DNA of 64,000 nt from Opitutaceae bacterium TAV5 (GCA_000242935.3 CP007053.1:992001-1056000); one strand, 5' to 3'. Counted from the stretch's first letter, positions 33,267 to 43,010 are shown. The notes: generated by a model not told the origin, from the letters alone. A program made the numbers and translations.

Positions 33267-34949
33267 ATGATCTCCTGGATCCAGAACACATTTCAGAAAC
33301 ACTTCAAGTGGCTGTTCCTTCTGCTGCTCGTTGTCGTCATCATCGGCTTCGTCTTCGTCACAGGCGCGACCTCCAGCCTGTTTGGCGGCGGGCACGGCAA
33401 TCCGAAAGCCGTCCGGCGCGAATTTTTCGGGGTGAATCTCAACTCCCGGGAAGGCGCCACCGTCTTCAGTGATGCCAGGCTCAGCATCACCCTGAATTAC
33501 GGCGAGATCCCGATTCAGGACGAGCAGTTGCAGCCCTTCGCGCTCGGCCGCTACACGGCGATCGCGCTCGCCGATTCGATCAAGCTGCCGCCGCCGACCG
33601 AAAAGGAAATCGTCGACCACATTCGCGGCCTCGCCTTTTTCCGCAACGCCCAGGGCCTGTTCGACAACAAGCGTTATACCGACTTTCGCGACCAGTTGCG
33701 CACCAATCCCCGCATCTCCGAGGCAGATGTCGACCGCGTCATCATCGACGACATCCGCGTGGACAAGGTCCAGAAGCTCCTCGCCGGCCCCGGCTACACG
33801 CTTCCCGCCGATGTGATCGAGCAACTCCGCCAGGCCGACACGCGCTGGACCCTCGACGTCGCCTCGCTCGACTACGCCAGCTTCAATCCCGCCATCAAGG
33901 TCGACGAAGCCGTCATCAAGAAATATTTCGACGACAACGCGCTCCGCTACGAAATCCCTGCGAAAGTTTCCGTGCGCTACCTCGATTTCCCGGCCGCGGC
34001 CTGGCTCCCGCAAGTCACGGTCACCGACGACGAGGCCCGCGACTATTACCACGCCAACGCCTGGCGTTTCCCGAAACCCGAAACCAAGGCCCCTGCCCTT
34101 CTCCAGCCGCAAACGCCGGAGACCGCCGATGCCGAAGCCGATTTTGCCGCCGTCAAGCCCCAGGTCATCGAGGCCCTCCGCCAGCAAAAGGCCCGCACCC
34201 TCGCCGCCAAGGCCGCCTCGGATGTCAGCCTCGCCCTCTTCGGCAAGGTCAGGCTCGATGCGCTCCCCGCCTTTATCGAGAGCAACAAACTCACGGTCAA
34301 AACCGTCCCGCCGCTCGACGAGCAGACGATCCCCGCCGAGCTCGGAGGTTCGCCGTCCGTGATGGACGAGGCCCGCAAACTTTCCGCCGACCAGCCGTAT
34401 TCGGATGCCATTACCACGCCGGGCGGAGCCGCCGTCCTCGTGTGGCAGGAAAACATTCCCTCCCGCCAGCCCGCCTTCGCCGAAGTCCGCGAGCGCGTGA
34501 CCGCCGACTGGCAGGCCACCGAAAAACGCCGCCTCTTCAACGCTGCGGGCGTCACGGTGCGCGCCGCCATCGAGGCCGGCCTCAAGAGCGGCAAGAGCTT
34601 CACCGATGCCGTCACCGCCGCAGCCCAGGCGGCGCACCTCACCGCCAAGGTCGATACCTGGAAAGACTTCACCCGTGTCTCGCCCCCGCAGGGCATTCCC
34701 GGAGCCGCCCTCCAGCCGCTCGCGTCGCTCGACAAGGGCCAGGTCAGCGAAATGACGATGTCGGCAGAACAGAAAGGCATCCTCGTCCATGTCGCCGGAA
34801 AAGTGCTGCCCGAAGCCGCCGCATCGAGCCCCCGCTACGCCGAACTGCAAAAGGAAATCGCCGCCTTCAACGCCGGCCGCAGCGGCGGCGAGCAGCTCAA
34901 CGCCGTCATGGAAGCCGAGTACAGCCGCATGGCGCCGGTCGCCCCGTAA
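33267..34949 (+). CDS. Membrane-anchored PpiD/SurA-like periplasmic folding factor
   Basis: This 560-residue protein has a short cytoplasmic start (MISWIQNTFQKHFKWLF) and one transmembrane helix (about residues 15-35), then a large periplasmic region. The order resembles PpiD: a SurA_N-like helical chaperone region (about 60-230: LSITLNYGEIPI, SEADVDRVIIDDIRVDKVQK), a segment starting VSVRYLDFPAAAW, and a C-terminal part with PAFAEVRERVTADWQATEKR. No clear parvulin catalytic signature was seen in the middle, so isomerase activity is uncertain and chaperone activity is more likely. It is monocistronic, ended by a very strong terminator. Confidence 0.7.
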   Translation: MISWIQNTFQKHFKWLFLLLLVVVIIGFVFVTGATSSLFGGGHGNPKAVRREFFGVNLNSREGATVFSDARLSITLNYGEIPIQDEQLQPFALGRYTAIALADSIKLPPPTEKEIVDHIRGLAFFRNAQGLFDNKRYTDFRDQLRTNPRISEADVDRVIIDDIRVDKVQKLLAGPGYTLPADVIEQLRQADTRWTLDVASLDYASFNPAIKVDEAVIKKYFDDNALRYEIPAKVSVRYLDFPAAAWLPQVTVTDDEARDYYHANAWRFPKPETKAPALLQPQTPETADAEADFAAVKPQVIEALRQQKARTLAAKAASDVSLALFGKVRLDALPAFIESNKLTVKTVPPLDEQTIPAELGGSPSVMDEARKLSADQPYSDAITTPGGAAVLVWQENIPSRQPAFAEVRERVTADWQATEKRRLFNAAGVTVRAAIEAGLKSGKSFTDAVTAAAQAAHLTAKVDTWKDFTRVSPPQGIPGAALQPLASLDKGQVSEMTMSAEQKGILVHVAGKVLPEAAASSPRYAELQKEIAAFNAGRSGGEQLNAVMEAEYSRMAPVAP

Positions 34950-34973
34950 TCCGGCAAGACTTACGCACGAACG

Positions 34974-35018
34974 AAAAAACCGCGCCCTCCGGATTGGTTC
35001 CGGAGGGCGCGGTTTTTT
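34974..35018. terminator. Strong bidirectional rho-independent terminator
   Basis: The perfect 13-base GC-rich stem CCGCGCCCTCCGG/CCGGAGGGCGCGG is flanked by six A and six T, so it can act on both strands. It ends the PpiD-like gene. Confidence 0.95.
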
Positions 35019-35219
35019 ATGGGAGCGGCGGCATTCCTGCCGCTGCATTGGCCGGCCGGGCATCCGGATTGCGTCGACCTATCGACGCCCTGGTGTGGTG
35101 GCCGCCACGACCGCGATCCCTGTGCCGCATGCGGGGCGAGGCGCGAGGCGCCTCGTCGCAGCGGCAGGTACCGAGGGCCGAAGGCCGACAGCTTGCCATG
35201 CTGTCGCTCCTTTCCCGGC
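35019..35219. repeat. Palindrome-rich spacer downstream of rhaA
   Basis: The spacer contains several short inverted repeats, including GAGGCGC-GA-GCGCCTC (around 35139-35155) and GACAGC-TTGCCAT-GCTGTC (around 35188-35206). The segment TACCGAGGGCCGAAGGCCG followed by ACAGCTTGCCATG resembles segments near 55995-56020 and 57655-57690. No gene is supported. Confidence 0.55.
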
Positions 35220-36482
35220 TCACGTGCGCTTCGCGAGCACGTCCTTCTCGTACGCCTTGACCTCCGCCAGCCAGGCGGGGCCAACCGGCACGCCGGCGCG
35301 CCGGCAGAACTCGTCCCACACCTCGGCAAACGGCAGCGTCTTCGCCTCCTCGAGCCAGGCGAGGCGCGCGGTGTAGTCGCCCGCGTTTTCCGCTTCGCGA
35401 AGCTGCGCCGCGGGTTCGAGCAACGCCGCCAGCAAGGCCTTCTGCGCAGAGCGCGTGCCGATCACCCAGGCGGCGATGCGGTTGATGCTCGCGTCGAAGA
35501 AATCCAGCCCGACCGCCGTGCGCGGCAGAAAATCCCCGCGCACCACTTCCTCGAGCATCGCCCGCGTGGGATCGTCGAACGTGACCACGTGGTCGCTGTC
35601 CCAGCGCACCCCGCGGCTCACGTGCAGGAGCAGGCCGGGCACGTAACGCAGCACCGACGAAATCTTGTCGGCCACCGATTCGGTCGGATGAAAATGGCCG
35701 GCGTCGAGGCACAGCCACTTCTGCCGCGTGGTCGCGTAGCCGAGGAAAAACTCGTGCGAGCCCACCACGTAGCTCTCGCTGCCGATGCCGAAAAGCTTGC
35801 ATTCGACGGCATCCACGTTGTGCGCCTCGTCGATCTTTTCGGCAAAGATGGCGTCGAGCGATTCCGCCATGCGCTCGCGCGGCGCGCGGCGGTCGAAGGG
35901 CGTGTCCTTGTAACCGTCGGGCATCCAGAAGTTGGTCACCACCCGCGACCCGAGCTGGCGCCCGGCTTCGGCGGCGATGCGGCGGCAGGCGATGCCGTGC
36001 GCGATCCAGAACTCGCGCACCGCCTTGTCCGCGCTGCTGAGCGTGAAGCCGTCATTGGAAAGCGGATGCGAGAAATACGACGGGTTGAAGTCGAAGCCGA
36101 TCTTCTGCTCGCGGCACCAGTCGATCCACGACTGGAAATGCGCCACGCCGAGTTCGCTGCGCTCCACCCGGGGAGCGGCGCCGAAGTCGGCGTAGAGGGC
36201 GTGCAGGTTGAGCCGCTTGCTGCCGGGGATCAGCCGCATGGCCTGCCCGAGATCGGCGCGGAGTTCCGCGATCGACCGGGCCTTGCCGGGATAGTTGCCG
36301 GTGGCCTGGATGCCGCCGCCGGTCAGGCCGGCCGAGCTTTCGAAGCCGCCGACATCATCGCCTTGCCAGCAGTGCAAGGAAACCGGCGTGGCCGCGGCGC
36401 GGGCCAGCATGGCTTCCGTATCGATACCGAGATCGGCATAACGTTGACGGGCGAGAGCGTATGAGGAGGTGTGTGCAGACAT
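35220..36482 (-). CDS. rhaA: L-rhamnose isomerase
   Basis: This 420-residue TIM-barrel enzyme converts L-rhamnose to L-rhamnulose in the cytoplasm using divalent metal. Family motifs are clear: [16 protein letters not shown] near the N-terminus, [20 protein letters not shown], and the metal-binding [11 protein letters not shown], followed by [14 protein letters not shown]. The length agrees with the family. No rhaB or rhaD neighbour is present, so the rest of the rhamnose pathway must be elsewhere. With the glycoside hydrolase and beta-helix genes further right, it fits a polysaccharide-degrading lifestyle. Confidence 0.95.
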   Translation of the reverse strand: MSAHTSSYALARQRYADLGIDTEAMLARAAATPVSLHCWQGDDVGGFESSAGLTGGGIQATGNYPGKARSIAELRADLGQAMRLIPGSKRLNLHALYADFGAAPRVERSELGVAHFQSWIDWCREQKIGFDFNPSYFSHPLSNDGFTLSSADKAVREFWIAHGIACRRIAAEAGRQLGSRVVTNFWMPDGYKDTPFDRRAPRERMAESLDAIFAEKIDEAHNVDAVECKLFGIGSESYVVGSHEFFLGYATTRQKWLCLDAGHFHPTESVADKISSVLRYVPGLLLHVSRGVRWDSDHVVTFDDPTRAMLEEVVRGDFLPRTAVGLDFFDASINRIAAWVIGTRSAQKALLAALLEPAAQLREAENAGDYTARLAWLEEAKTLPFAEVWDEFCRRAGVPVGPAWLAEVKAYEKDVLAKRT

Positions 36483-36675
36483 GGGTAATAATACAAGGTT
36501 TGAGCGCCCAGCCTATCATATCTGCTCCCGTCCGGGAATCCTGGCGATGAGCCTCGGCATATACAAAGTGAGCCTCACATGAGCACCCCCCGCAAACACA
36601 GGCGGCAAACAAGGCGCCGGCTCCTTGCGGAAGCCGGCGCGATTATGAATGAAGCGGGAAACCCTGCCTCACGAA

Positions 36676-37248
36676 TCAGACATCGAAAGCGGAAGCTTCC
36701 GGGATTACAGGCTGGCTGTTGCGAGTGACACCCGCGCCCGTCTCGCGACCGTGGCCGGGCTGCGGCGCGCGCGCGAAAAACTCGAGCATGTGGGTGACAT
36801 CCGTGAAACCACGGTCTTCGAGCGTCTTTTCCACCTTCTTGAGCAATCCGCTCACCTCGGCTGTTGTTTCCGGGTCGAGTGCGGTCACGACATTCGTCTC
36901 CTTGCAGACGACATGATACACGGTATCGGTGCGATCCGTCAGGTGGTAGAGGCTGGTGCCGTTGTGGAAGAAGCTGCGCTTGACCAGCCCGATTTCCTCG
37001 AATGCACCCAGACAACGGTAGACCGTCACGAGATCGCACGAATCGCGGTTAAGCTCCTCGAAGATTTGCTCGATGCTGACGGGGACTTCATGCTGCATCA
37101 GTACATTGATAATAGCGATGCGAGGCTGGGTAATACGAAGGCCGGATTTCTTGAGTCGTTGGCAAGCCGCTTCCAGTCGGTTCCCGGTGGCAGGGGGAAC
37201 ACCGCGAACGTTGGCCAGTGGATGGTTGGTTTGTGTGGAGGCGATCAT
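36676..37248 (-). CDS. Fur-family transcriptional regulator with degenerate metal sites
   Basis: The 190-residue protein has an N-terminal winged helix of the Fur type (about residues 25-105): GLRITQPRIAIINVL, PVSIEQIFEELNRDSCDLVTVYRCLGAFEEIGLVKR, followed by the dimerisation domain. The usual HHDH..C..C region reads TDTVYHVVCKETNVVTALD, keeping one His and the first Cys but losing the HHDH cluster and the second Cys. No C-terminal CxxC pair is present. Metal sensing is therefore probably altered or lost, while DNA binding looks intact. It is divergent from the small protein gene at 37418. Whether it regulates the nearby B12 cluster is unknown. Confidence 0.85.
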   Translation of the reverse strand: MIASTQTNHPLANVRGVPPATGNRLEAACQRLKKSGLRITQPRIAIINVLMQHEVPVSIEQIFEELNRDSCDLVTVYRCLGAFEEIGLVKRSFFHNGTSLYHLTDRTDTVYHVVCKETNVVTALDPETTAEVSGLLKKVEKTLEDRGFTDVTHMLEFFARAPQPGHGRETGAGVTRNSQPVIPEASAFDV

Positions 37249-37417
37249 CTGTGTCAGGTAAACACCTTACCCCCCCCTCCGGCAGAATTACAAATCGGAA
37301 ATATTCTTTTTGCCATCCGGCGGCGCATATTCGGCTCGTTAATCATAACCAAAAACACGCTCCGAGTACGGTTGCGCTGTTGCGCCAAATATATTCCGTT
37401 CCAACATTCCATTCTTC

Positions 37418-37861
37418 ATGTCCGCTCTCGATTTCAATCAGGTTATAGAACTCATCCGCAAGGAAGATGGCCGCTATTCCAGGCAGGCCTATGCTTTTAT
37501 CCGGGAAGGACTTGACCAGACCGTCAAGCAGATCAGGCAACAGGACGCCGCCCGCGCCCGCCGGTCGTTGCATGTTTCGGGTCGCGAGCTCTCCGAGGGT
37601 CTGCGCGACTTCGCCCTCGACCGCTTCGGCCCCATGGCCAAGACCGTGCTTAACGAATGGGGCATCCACCGCTCCGACGATTTTGGCGAGATCGTGTATA
37701 ATCTGATTGACTACAATATCTTCAGCAAGACCGAAGCCGATCGTCGCGAAGATTTTTCCGGCGTTTTCGAGTTCGACGACGCCTTCGTGAAACCCTTCCT
37801 GCCGCGGTGCCACCAGGCCGCCCGGAAGCCCGTCAAACGACTCAAGGCCGAAGGCAAGTGA
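37418..37861 (+). CDS. Verrucomicrobia/Planctomycetes-restricted small protein (Minf_1886-like)
   Basis: This 147-residue soluble protein contains DFNQVIELIRKEDGRYSRQA, AYAFIREGLDQTV, HVSGRELSEGLRDFALDRFG, EWGIHRSDDFGEIVYNLID and a basic tail. I recognise it as the uncharacterised family known from Verrucomicrobia and Planctomycetes; this rests on memory of the family rather than a search. No enzymatic motif is visible. It lies 130 bases upstream of the M16 peptidase on the same strand and is divergent from the Fur-like gene. Confidence 0.75.
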   Translation: MSALDFNQVIELIRKEDGRYSRQAYAFIREGLDQTVKQIRQQDAARARRSLHVSGRELSEGLRDFALDRFGPMAKTVLNEWGIHRSDDFGEIVYNLIDYNIFSKTEADRREDFSGVFEFDDAFVKPFLPRCHQAARKPVKRLKAEGK

Positions 37862-37990
37862 CGGAGAGGCGGAGCGCGGGGCTTCGGCATGCGGACCCGA
37901 AACCGCTCCGCCACGCCAGCGTTATCCGCCGTATCCTTTCCGGCTGCCCGGCTCTCTTTTTCTATTTTCATTCCGCACTCCCACCTTCCC

Positions 37991-40555
37991 ATGCTCTCCC
38001 TTCTTGCCGCGCCTGACCGCCGGATGCTCGAAACCTTCTGGAACAAACCGGTGCACCGCACCGTGCTCCCCAATGGCGTCACCGCCATCGTCCTCGCCGA
38101 CGATTCCGCGCCCGTCGCCTCCGTGCAGGTCTGGGTAAAAACCGGCAGCATCCATGAAGGCCCGCTCCTCGGCAGCGGCGTCTCGCACTTCCTCGAACAC
38201 ATGCTTTTCAAGGGCACCGCGCGACGCGCCGGGCGCGCCATCTCCGCGGAGGTCCAGGCCTGCGGAGGGAACCTCAACGCCTACACCACCTTCGACCGCA
38301 CCGTCTATTACGCCGACCTGCCCGCCGCCCACATCGCCACCGGCCTCGACGTGCTCGCCGACATGGTGCTGCACTCCACGCTCCCCGAAAACGAATTCGC
38401 CCGCGAGCGCGACGTCATCCTCCGCGAAATCGCCATGACGCGCGACGACATGGACGGCCGCCTCGGCGAGGCGCTCTTCGACACCGCCTTCCGCGAACAC
38501 CCCTGTCGGTATCCAATAATCGGATACAAGGATGTCTTCACCACCCTCACCCGCGACGATCTTCTCGCGTATTACCGCGGCCGTTACGTGGCCAACAACC
38601 TCGTTGTCGTCGTGTGCGGCGACGTCGATCCCGCCGCCTCCCTCGCCCTCGTCGAAAAGCATTTCGGCGCCGGGGTCGCTCCGCGCGGCCGCCTCCTCCC
38701 CTCCCCTGTCGCCGGCGAACCGGCGCAGCTCGCCCCGCGCTCGCTCGATCTGTTCGAAGACGTCGAGCTCACCCGGGCCGGCCTCGCCTGGCACGTGCCC
38801 GGCCTCACCCACCCCGACTCGCCCGTCCTCGACCTCCTCGCGATGATCCTCGGCCACGGCGACAGTTCCCTCCTCTGGCAGGCCCTCCGCGAGAAAAAAC
38901 GCCTCGTCCACACCATCGACGCCAGCAACTGGGCCCCCGGCGACACCGGCCTCTTCTCCGTCTTTTTCACCTGCGACGCCGGCAACCGCGCCACCGCCAC
39001 CGCCGCCGTTCACGCCGAACTCCGCCGCGCGCTCACCTCCGGTCTCACCGTCGAGCGCCTGCGCAAGGCCGTCCGCCAGGTGGTCGTCAGCGAGATCAAC
39101 TCCCGCAAGACCATGTCCGGCCAGGCCGCCCGCCTCGGCGCCGCCGAAGTCATCGCGGGCGATCTTCATTTCAGCCGCGCCTGGTTCGACCGGATCGGCC
39201 GGGTCACGACCGCCGACCTCCGCCGCGTCCTCAAGACCTGGCTGCCCGCCGGATGCGAGACCACCGTCTCGCTCGGCCCCCGCGCCGCCGCCCCTCTCGC
39301 CGCGCCCGCCGTTCACACCCGCCCCGCCCCCGCCCTGCCCGCGCCGGTGACTCTCGCCAACGGCGCCCGCCTGCTGCTCCTGCCCAACCGCCGCCTCCCC
39401 AATCTCCACCTGCGCCTGCTCTGCGAAGGCGGTCCGCTCCACGAACCCGCCAACCGCCGCGGCCTCACCGGCCTGCTCGCCACGCTCCTCACGCGCGACA
39501 CCGAAAAACGCGACGCCGCCGAAGTCGCCCGCGCCATCGAGGAAATCGGCGGCGCCTTTTATCCCTTCTCCGGCAACAACTGCTTCGGCCTCGCCGCCGA
39601 AGTCCTTCCCGCCGACTCCGCCCGCGCGCTCGAACTGCTGGCCGATGCGATTTACCGCCCGGCCTTCGCCCGCACCACCTTCGACATCGAGCGCGATTCC
39701 CGGATCGCCGACCTCCAGCAGGACGCCGACGATGTCGTGACCGTCGGGCGAAAGCTCCTTCGCCGCCATTTTTTCGGCGACTATCCGCTCGCCGTCGATG
39801 CCAACGGCGAAGCCGCCCATCTCCGCGACGCCTCGACCGCCGACGCCCGCAAGCTCTGGAACGCCCTGCGCGCCGGCGCCAATACCGTGCTCGTCGCCGC
39901 CGGTGACTTCGACCCCGCCAGACTCGCTCCCCGGCTCGAAACCCTGCTGGGCAAACTGCCGCGCGGCACGACTCCGCGACGCCCCGCCCGCTTCACGACT
40001 CCCCCGCATCCCGGCAACTTCACGGAACGCCGGCCTCGCGAGCAGGCCGTGGTCTTCGACGCCTTTGCCGGACCGGCGCTGACCGATCCCGACTACATCA
40101 CGAGCGAGGTCGCCGACGAACTGTTCAGCGGCATGTCCTCGCGCCTGTTCGAACGCGTGCGGGAGGAAAAAGGCCTCGCCTATTTCGTACGCGCCCAGCG
40201 CATCGTCGGCGTGGAAGCGGGCCTGTTTGGCCTCTACGCCGGCACGGCTCCCGGCAAGGAAGACGAAGTCCTTGCCGAGTTCGATGCCGAGATCGCCCGC
40301 GTCAAAGCCGGCAAATTCAGCGCCGGGGAAATCGAACGCTGCCGCACGCGCCTGAAAGCCGGCCGGAGGATGTCGCTGCAAACGAACGCCTCCGTGGCGA
40401 TGCAGCACGGCATCAACCTCCTCTTCGGCCTCCCGCCCGAACGCTTCGAGGACTACGACCGGAAAATCGACGGCGTATCGAAAGATTTGTTACGTGATTT
40501 CGCGCGCCGCCGTTTCGAACAAAAGCAGCGCGTCCGCCTCGTGGTGCGCCCGTAG
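37991..40555 (+). CDS. M16-family zinc metallopeptidase (pitrilysin/processing-peptidase type)
   Basis: This 854-residue protein starts at the ATG at 37991, immediately before a PVHRTVLPNGVTAIV strand typical of M16 N-termini. It contains two M16 repeats. The first carries the inverted zinc motif HFLEH at residues 66-70 (HxxEH) with a downstream Glu region (DVILREIAMTRDD). The second (about residues 450-850) lacks HxxEH, starts PVTLANGARLLLLPNRRLPN and keeps the RVREEKGLAYFVRAQR segment. This active/inactive arrangement in one chain is the classic clamshell. No signal peptide is obvious from this start. Substrates are unknown. Confidence 0.9.
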   Translation: MLSLLAAPDRRMLETFWNKPVHRTVLPNGVTAIVLADDSAPVASVQVWVKTGSIHEGPLLGSGVSHFLEHMLFKGTARRAGRAISAEVQACGGNLNAYTTFDRTVYYADLPAAHIATGLDVLADMVLHSTLPENEFARERDVILREIAMTRDDMDGRLGEALFDTAFREHPCRYPIIGYKDVFTTLTRDDLLAYYRGRYVANNLVVVVCGDVDPAASLALVEKHFGAGVAPRGRLLPSPVAGEPAQLAPRSLDLFEDVELTRAGLAWHVPGLTHPDSPVLDLLAMILGHGDSSLLWQALREKKRLVHTIDASNWAPGDTGLFSVFFTCDAGNRATATAAVHAELRRALTSGLTVERLRKAVRQVVVSEINSRKTMSGQAARLGAAEVIAGDLHFSRAWFDRIGRVTTADLRRVLKTWLPAGCETTVSLGPRAAAPLAAPAVHTRPAPALPAPVTLANGARLLLLPNRRLPNLHLRLLCEGGPLHEPANRRGLTGLLATLLTRDTEKRDAAEVARAIEEIGGAFYPFSGNNCFGLAAEVLPADSARALELLADAIYRPAFARTTFDIERDSRIADLQQDADDVVTVGRKLLRRHFFGDYPLAVDANGEAAHLRDASTADARKLWNALRAGANTVLVAAGDFDPARLAPRLETLLGKLPRGTTPRRPARFTTPPHPGNFTERRPREQAVVFDAFAGPALTDPDYITSEVADELFSGMSSRLFERVREEKGLAYFVRAQRIVGVEAGLFGLYAGTAPGKEDEVLAEFDAEIARVKAGKFSAGEIERCRTRLKAGRRMSLQTNASVAMQHGINLLFGLPPERFEDYDRKIDGVSKDLLRDFARRRFEQKQRVRLVVRP

Positions 40556-40589
40556 CGGAGCACGCGACGCGGGCGTCCCGCCGGCTATT

Positions 40590-41057
40590 TCAGACGATCG
40601 GCTTGCGCCGGTAAAACAGCAGCCCCGGCATGGCCAGGCCCACCGCCAGCGCACCGACGAGGAAGAGCGCCTTCAGGCCGTTCGTCACCGCCGTCTGCCA
40701 GAGCTCCTGCGTGAAACCCGTGCGGTTGATTTCCACAATCGCCAGCAACGTCGTGTACGCCGGCACGCCCGGGATCATCGGGATGATGGCCGCCACCGTA
40801 AACACCTTCGGATGCGCGCGCAGCCGCTGCGCCAGCCACACGCCGATCATGCTCAGCAGCGACACCGCCAGCAGCGTCGCCCATTCCACCGGCATGTGCC
40901 CGCCCTCCGCCAGAAACGTCCGCAACCCGCGCGCGAACGCTCCGCCCATCGCCACGTAAACCAGCGCCCGCGGCGGCACGTTGAACAGCAGCGCGAAACC
41001 CACCGCCGGCACCGCGGCGATCAGCGCATTTTCGAGAACAATCAGTAAAAGATTCAT
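40590..41057 (-). CDS. Threonine/serine exporter, ThrE/YjjB-like C-terminal half
   Basis: This 155-residue integral membrane protein has four to five hydrophobic segments and the family signature AAIIPMIPGVPAYTTLLAIV. It corresponds to the ThrE_2 (YjjB-like) domain. Its partner, encoded 34 bases upstream at 41092-41877, supplies the other half, so together they equal a fused ThrE exporter. Substrate choice (threonine, serine or, for YjjPB in E. coli, succinate) cannot be read from the sequence. Confidence 0.85.
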   Translation of the reverse strand: MNLLLIVLENALIAAVPAVGFALLFNVPPRALVYVAMGGAFARGLRTFLAEGGHMPVEWATLLAVSLLSMIGVWLAQRLRAHPKVFTVAAIIPMIPGVPAYTTLLAIVEINRTGFTQELWQTAVTNGLKALFLVGALAVGLAMPGLLFYRRKPIV

Positions 41058-41091
41058 CGGTTTTTTCGCTCCGGTTTCCCGTCACATCGCC

Positions 41092-41877
41092 TCACAGCCA
41101 TCCGCGCGCTCCCCACACCATCATCGCCAGCAGGATGCCGATGCATGTGCCCACGCACAGCAGCACGGCAAGACCGAGGCGGGCGATCCCCGTGTTCATA
41201 TAGCCCTTCACCATGTCCGACACCGCGTTGATGAGCGGCATGCCGGGCACGAAGAGCAGCACGCTCGAGGCCATCGCGATCCGCGGCGTCTTCGTGCCGA
41301 GATCGTGGAGCAGGCCCTGCGCCGCGATCGACGTGGCCACAAACGCCGCAACCGTAAAATTGACTACCGGGTTGAAATGCAGCACCGCCAGTTGCTGACG
41401 CGCCACCATCGCCGCCGCGCTCGCCACGAACGTCAGCGCGCAGCCGCTCCAGTCCGCATGGGCCAGCCGGGCAAACGCCGCGCACGACAGCCCGATCATG
41501 ACCACGACCAGCCAGCGGTTGTAGTGAAACGGCGTCAGCGCGCCGAGCCGGCGCTCCACTTCCGCCACGTCGAGCCCGCCCGCCTCGGCGTCGAGCATGA
41601 TCCGCTGCACGCCGACCGCCATGTGCATGTTGATGCCGCGATCGATGTTGCGGCGGACGGTGGTCTGGCAGCGTTTCCCGCACAGGGTCGTCAGCGTGAT
41701 CGCGTTGGCCATGACCGCCACCTCCACACTTTCCACGCCCAGCGCCAGACCGAGCCGGCGCGAGGCCGATTCGACCAGCGCGCTCTCCGTGCCGTGCTGC
41801 ATCAGGAGCTGCGCGGCATGCACGCACACCCGCGTGATCTCGCGCTGCGCATCCTCAGAAACCGGTGAAGTCGTCAT
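41092..41877 (-). CDS. Threonine/serine exporter, ThrE/YjjP-like N-terminal half
   Basis: This 261-residue protein starts MTTSPVSEDAQREITRVCVH at 41877. The N-terminal soluble region carries the family segment AAQLLMQHGTESALVESASRR, followed by VEVAVMANAITLTT and five hydrophobic segments, including SVLLFVPGMPLINAVSDMVKG. This is the ThrE/DUF1212 (YjjP) half; the YjjB-like gene follows on the same strand. An upstream in-frame start at 41928 adds a non-conserved leader. Confidence 0.85.
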   Translation of the reverse strand: MTTSPVSEDAQREITRVCVHAAQLLMQHGTESALVESASRRLGLALGVESVEVAVMANAITLTTLCGKRCQTTVRRNIDRGINMHMAVGVQRIMLDAEAGGLDVAEVERRLGALTPFHYNRWLVVVMIGLSCAAFARLAHADWSGCALTFVASAAAMVARQQLAVLHFNPVVNFTVAAFVATSIAAQGLLHDLGTKTPRIAMASSVLLFVPGMPLINAVSDMVKGYMNTGIARLGLAVLLCVGTCIGILLAMMVWGARGWL

Positions 41878-42000
41878 AAATTTTCCGATACGATAGATAA
41901 ACCGGCGCCGGTGGCCAGGCGACACCACAAAATCAGAAGAAAGGCAGAAGCTGGATTACTTCGGCGCGGGATCAAGATTAACATTTCAACACGCAAAAGG

Positions 42001-42834
42001 TCATCCTTCCTCCCTACCCTGCCGCAATTCCGATGCCAGCCAGCGCGCCGTCTCCATGAAAGACGGTCCGTCGTGAATCACGATCCGGCCGCGCCGGATG
42101 CACGATTCGACGACGCGCAGCGTCTCCCATCCCCGTTCGCGCACCAGCGCCGGCACGTCCACCGGATGGTCGTCCTCTTCCGAAAACACGATCACCGCCT
42201 CCGGCCGTGCCGCCCGCGCCTCCGCGAGGTCGGGCTTCAGGTAGGCCTCCGGGCGCGCCGCGAAGACGTTTTCACCGCCCGCCAGCCCGATCAGGTCGTG
42301 AATGAACGTCATCCCGCCCGCGAACCGCTCGAACCGCCCGAACCACAGGTCCGCCAGCACCCGCGGCCGCCGCCTGCCGCCGTTCGCCGTTGCCGCGCGC
42401 AACTCCTCCGCTTCCGCCTCCAGCCGGAGGGTCAGCGCGTGCGCCGCCGCCAGTTCACCGACGAGTCCGCCCACTTGCCGGATGTTGTCGAGGATCGCAT
42501 AAAAACTCGATGGCACCGGGAGCACGAACACCGGAAAGCCCGCGGCCGCCAGCCGCCGCGCCACGCCGAGTTGCACGCCCGTCGTCGCCAGCACGAGATC
42601 GGGCTGCAGCCCGCGCAGCGCCTCCTCGTCCACCCGCAGGTAGTCGCCCGCCACTTTCGCGCCCGACGTATCCACGTAACGGTGGCAGTACGCCGACACG
42701 CCCGCCACGCGCCCCCCGGCACCGAGCGCAAAAATCGTTTCGGTGGCCGACGACACGAGGCTCACGATCCGCTGCGGACGCTCCGGCAGCTCCACGCGCC
42801 GGCCAAGCAACTCACAGGGTACACGTCGTTTCAT
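42001..42834 (-). CDS. BtuF-like cobalamin-binding-fold protein without signal peptide
   Basis: The 277-residue protein has the two-lobed helical-backbone metal/cobalamin binding fold: RIVSLVSSATETIFALGAGG, VAGVSAYCHRY, LQPDLVLATTGVQ, FVLPVPSSFYAILDNIRQVG and a C-terminal lobe with RIVIHDGPSFMETARWLA. It begins directly with the domain (MKRRVPCELLGRRVELPERP) and has no signal peptide or lipobox, unlike the binding protein at 45379-46599. It lies 176 bases downstream of the adenosyltransferase gene. A cytoplasmic corrinoid-binding role is inferred. Confidence 0.75.
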   Translation of the reverse strand: MKRRVPCELLGRRVELPERPQRIVSLVSSATETIFALGAGGRVAGVSAYCHRYVDTSGAKVAGDYLRVDEEALRGLQPDLVLATTGVQLGVARRLAAAGFPVFVLPVPSSFYAILDNIRQVGGLVGELAAAHALTLRLEAEAEELRAATANGGRRRPRVLADLWFGRFERFAGGMTFIHDLIGLAGGENVFAARPEAYLKPDLAEARAARPEAVIVFSEEDDHPVDVPALVRERGWETLRVVESCIRRGRIVIHDGPSFMETARWLASELRQGREEG

Positions 42835-42839
42835 GAGTG

Positions 42840-42980
42840 GTAGTTCGTAGTTCGTAGTTTGAAGTTAGTAGTTGGAATTTGGTTACGTGCGTAGTGCGGA
42901 GGAGTTGGTGGTGTGTGGGGGGGCTCGCATTGCCGGGAACCAACTGCCAACTTCAAACTTCCCCTCGCTCCGTTATTCTT
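42840..42980. repeat. Repeat cluster with GTAGTTCGTAGTTTGAAGTT motif
   Basis: Tandem GTAGTTC/GTAGTTT units with GAAGTTAGTAGTTGGAATTTGG (about 42840-42882) face an inverted segment ACCAACTGCCAACTTCAAAC (about 42939-42960), forming an imperfect hairpin between the adenosyltransferase and BtuF-like genes. Confidence 0.6.
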
Positions 42981-43010
42981 CCGGCTACCGGTGTCATCCG
43001 CGAGCGAGGC

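Noticed and set aside
37922..40408. Minus-strand frame of more than 800 codons opposite the M16 peptidase
   Set aside because: The plus strand encodes HFLEH and a complete M16 pair. The antisense product is Gly/Ala-rich without domains.
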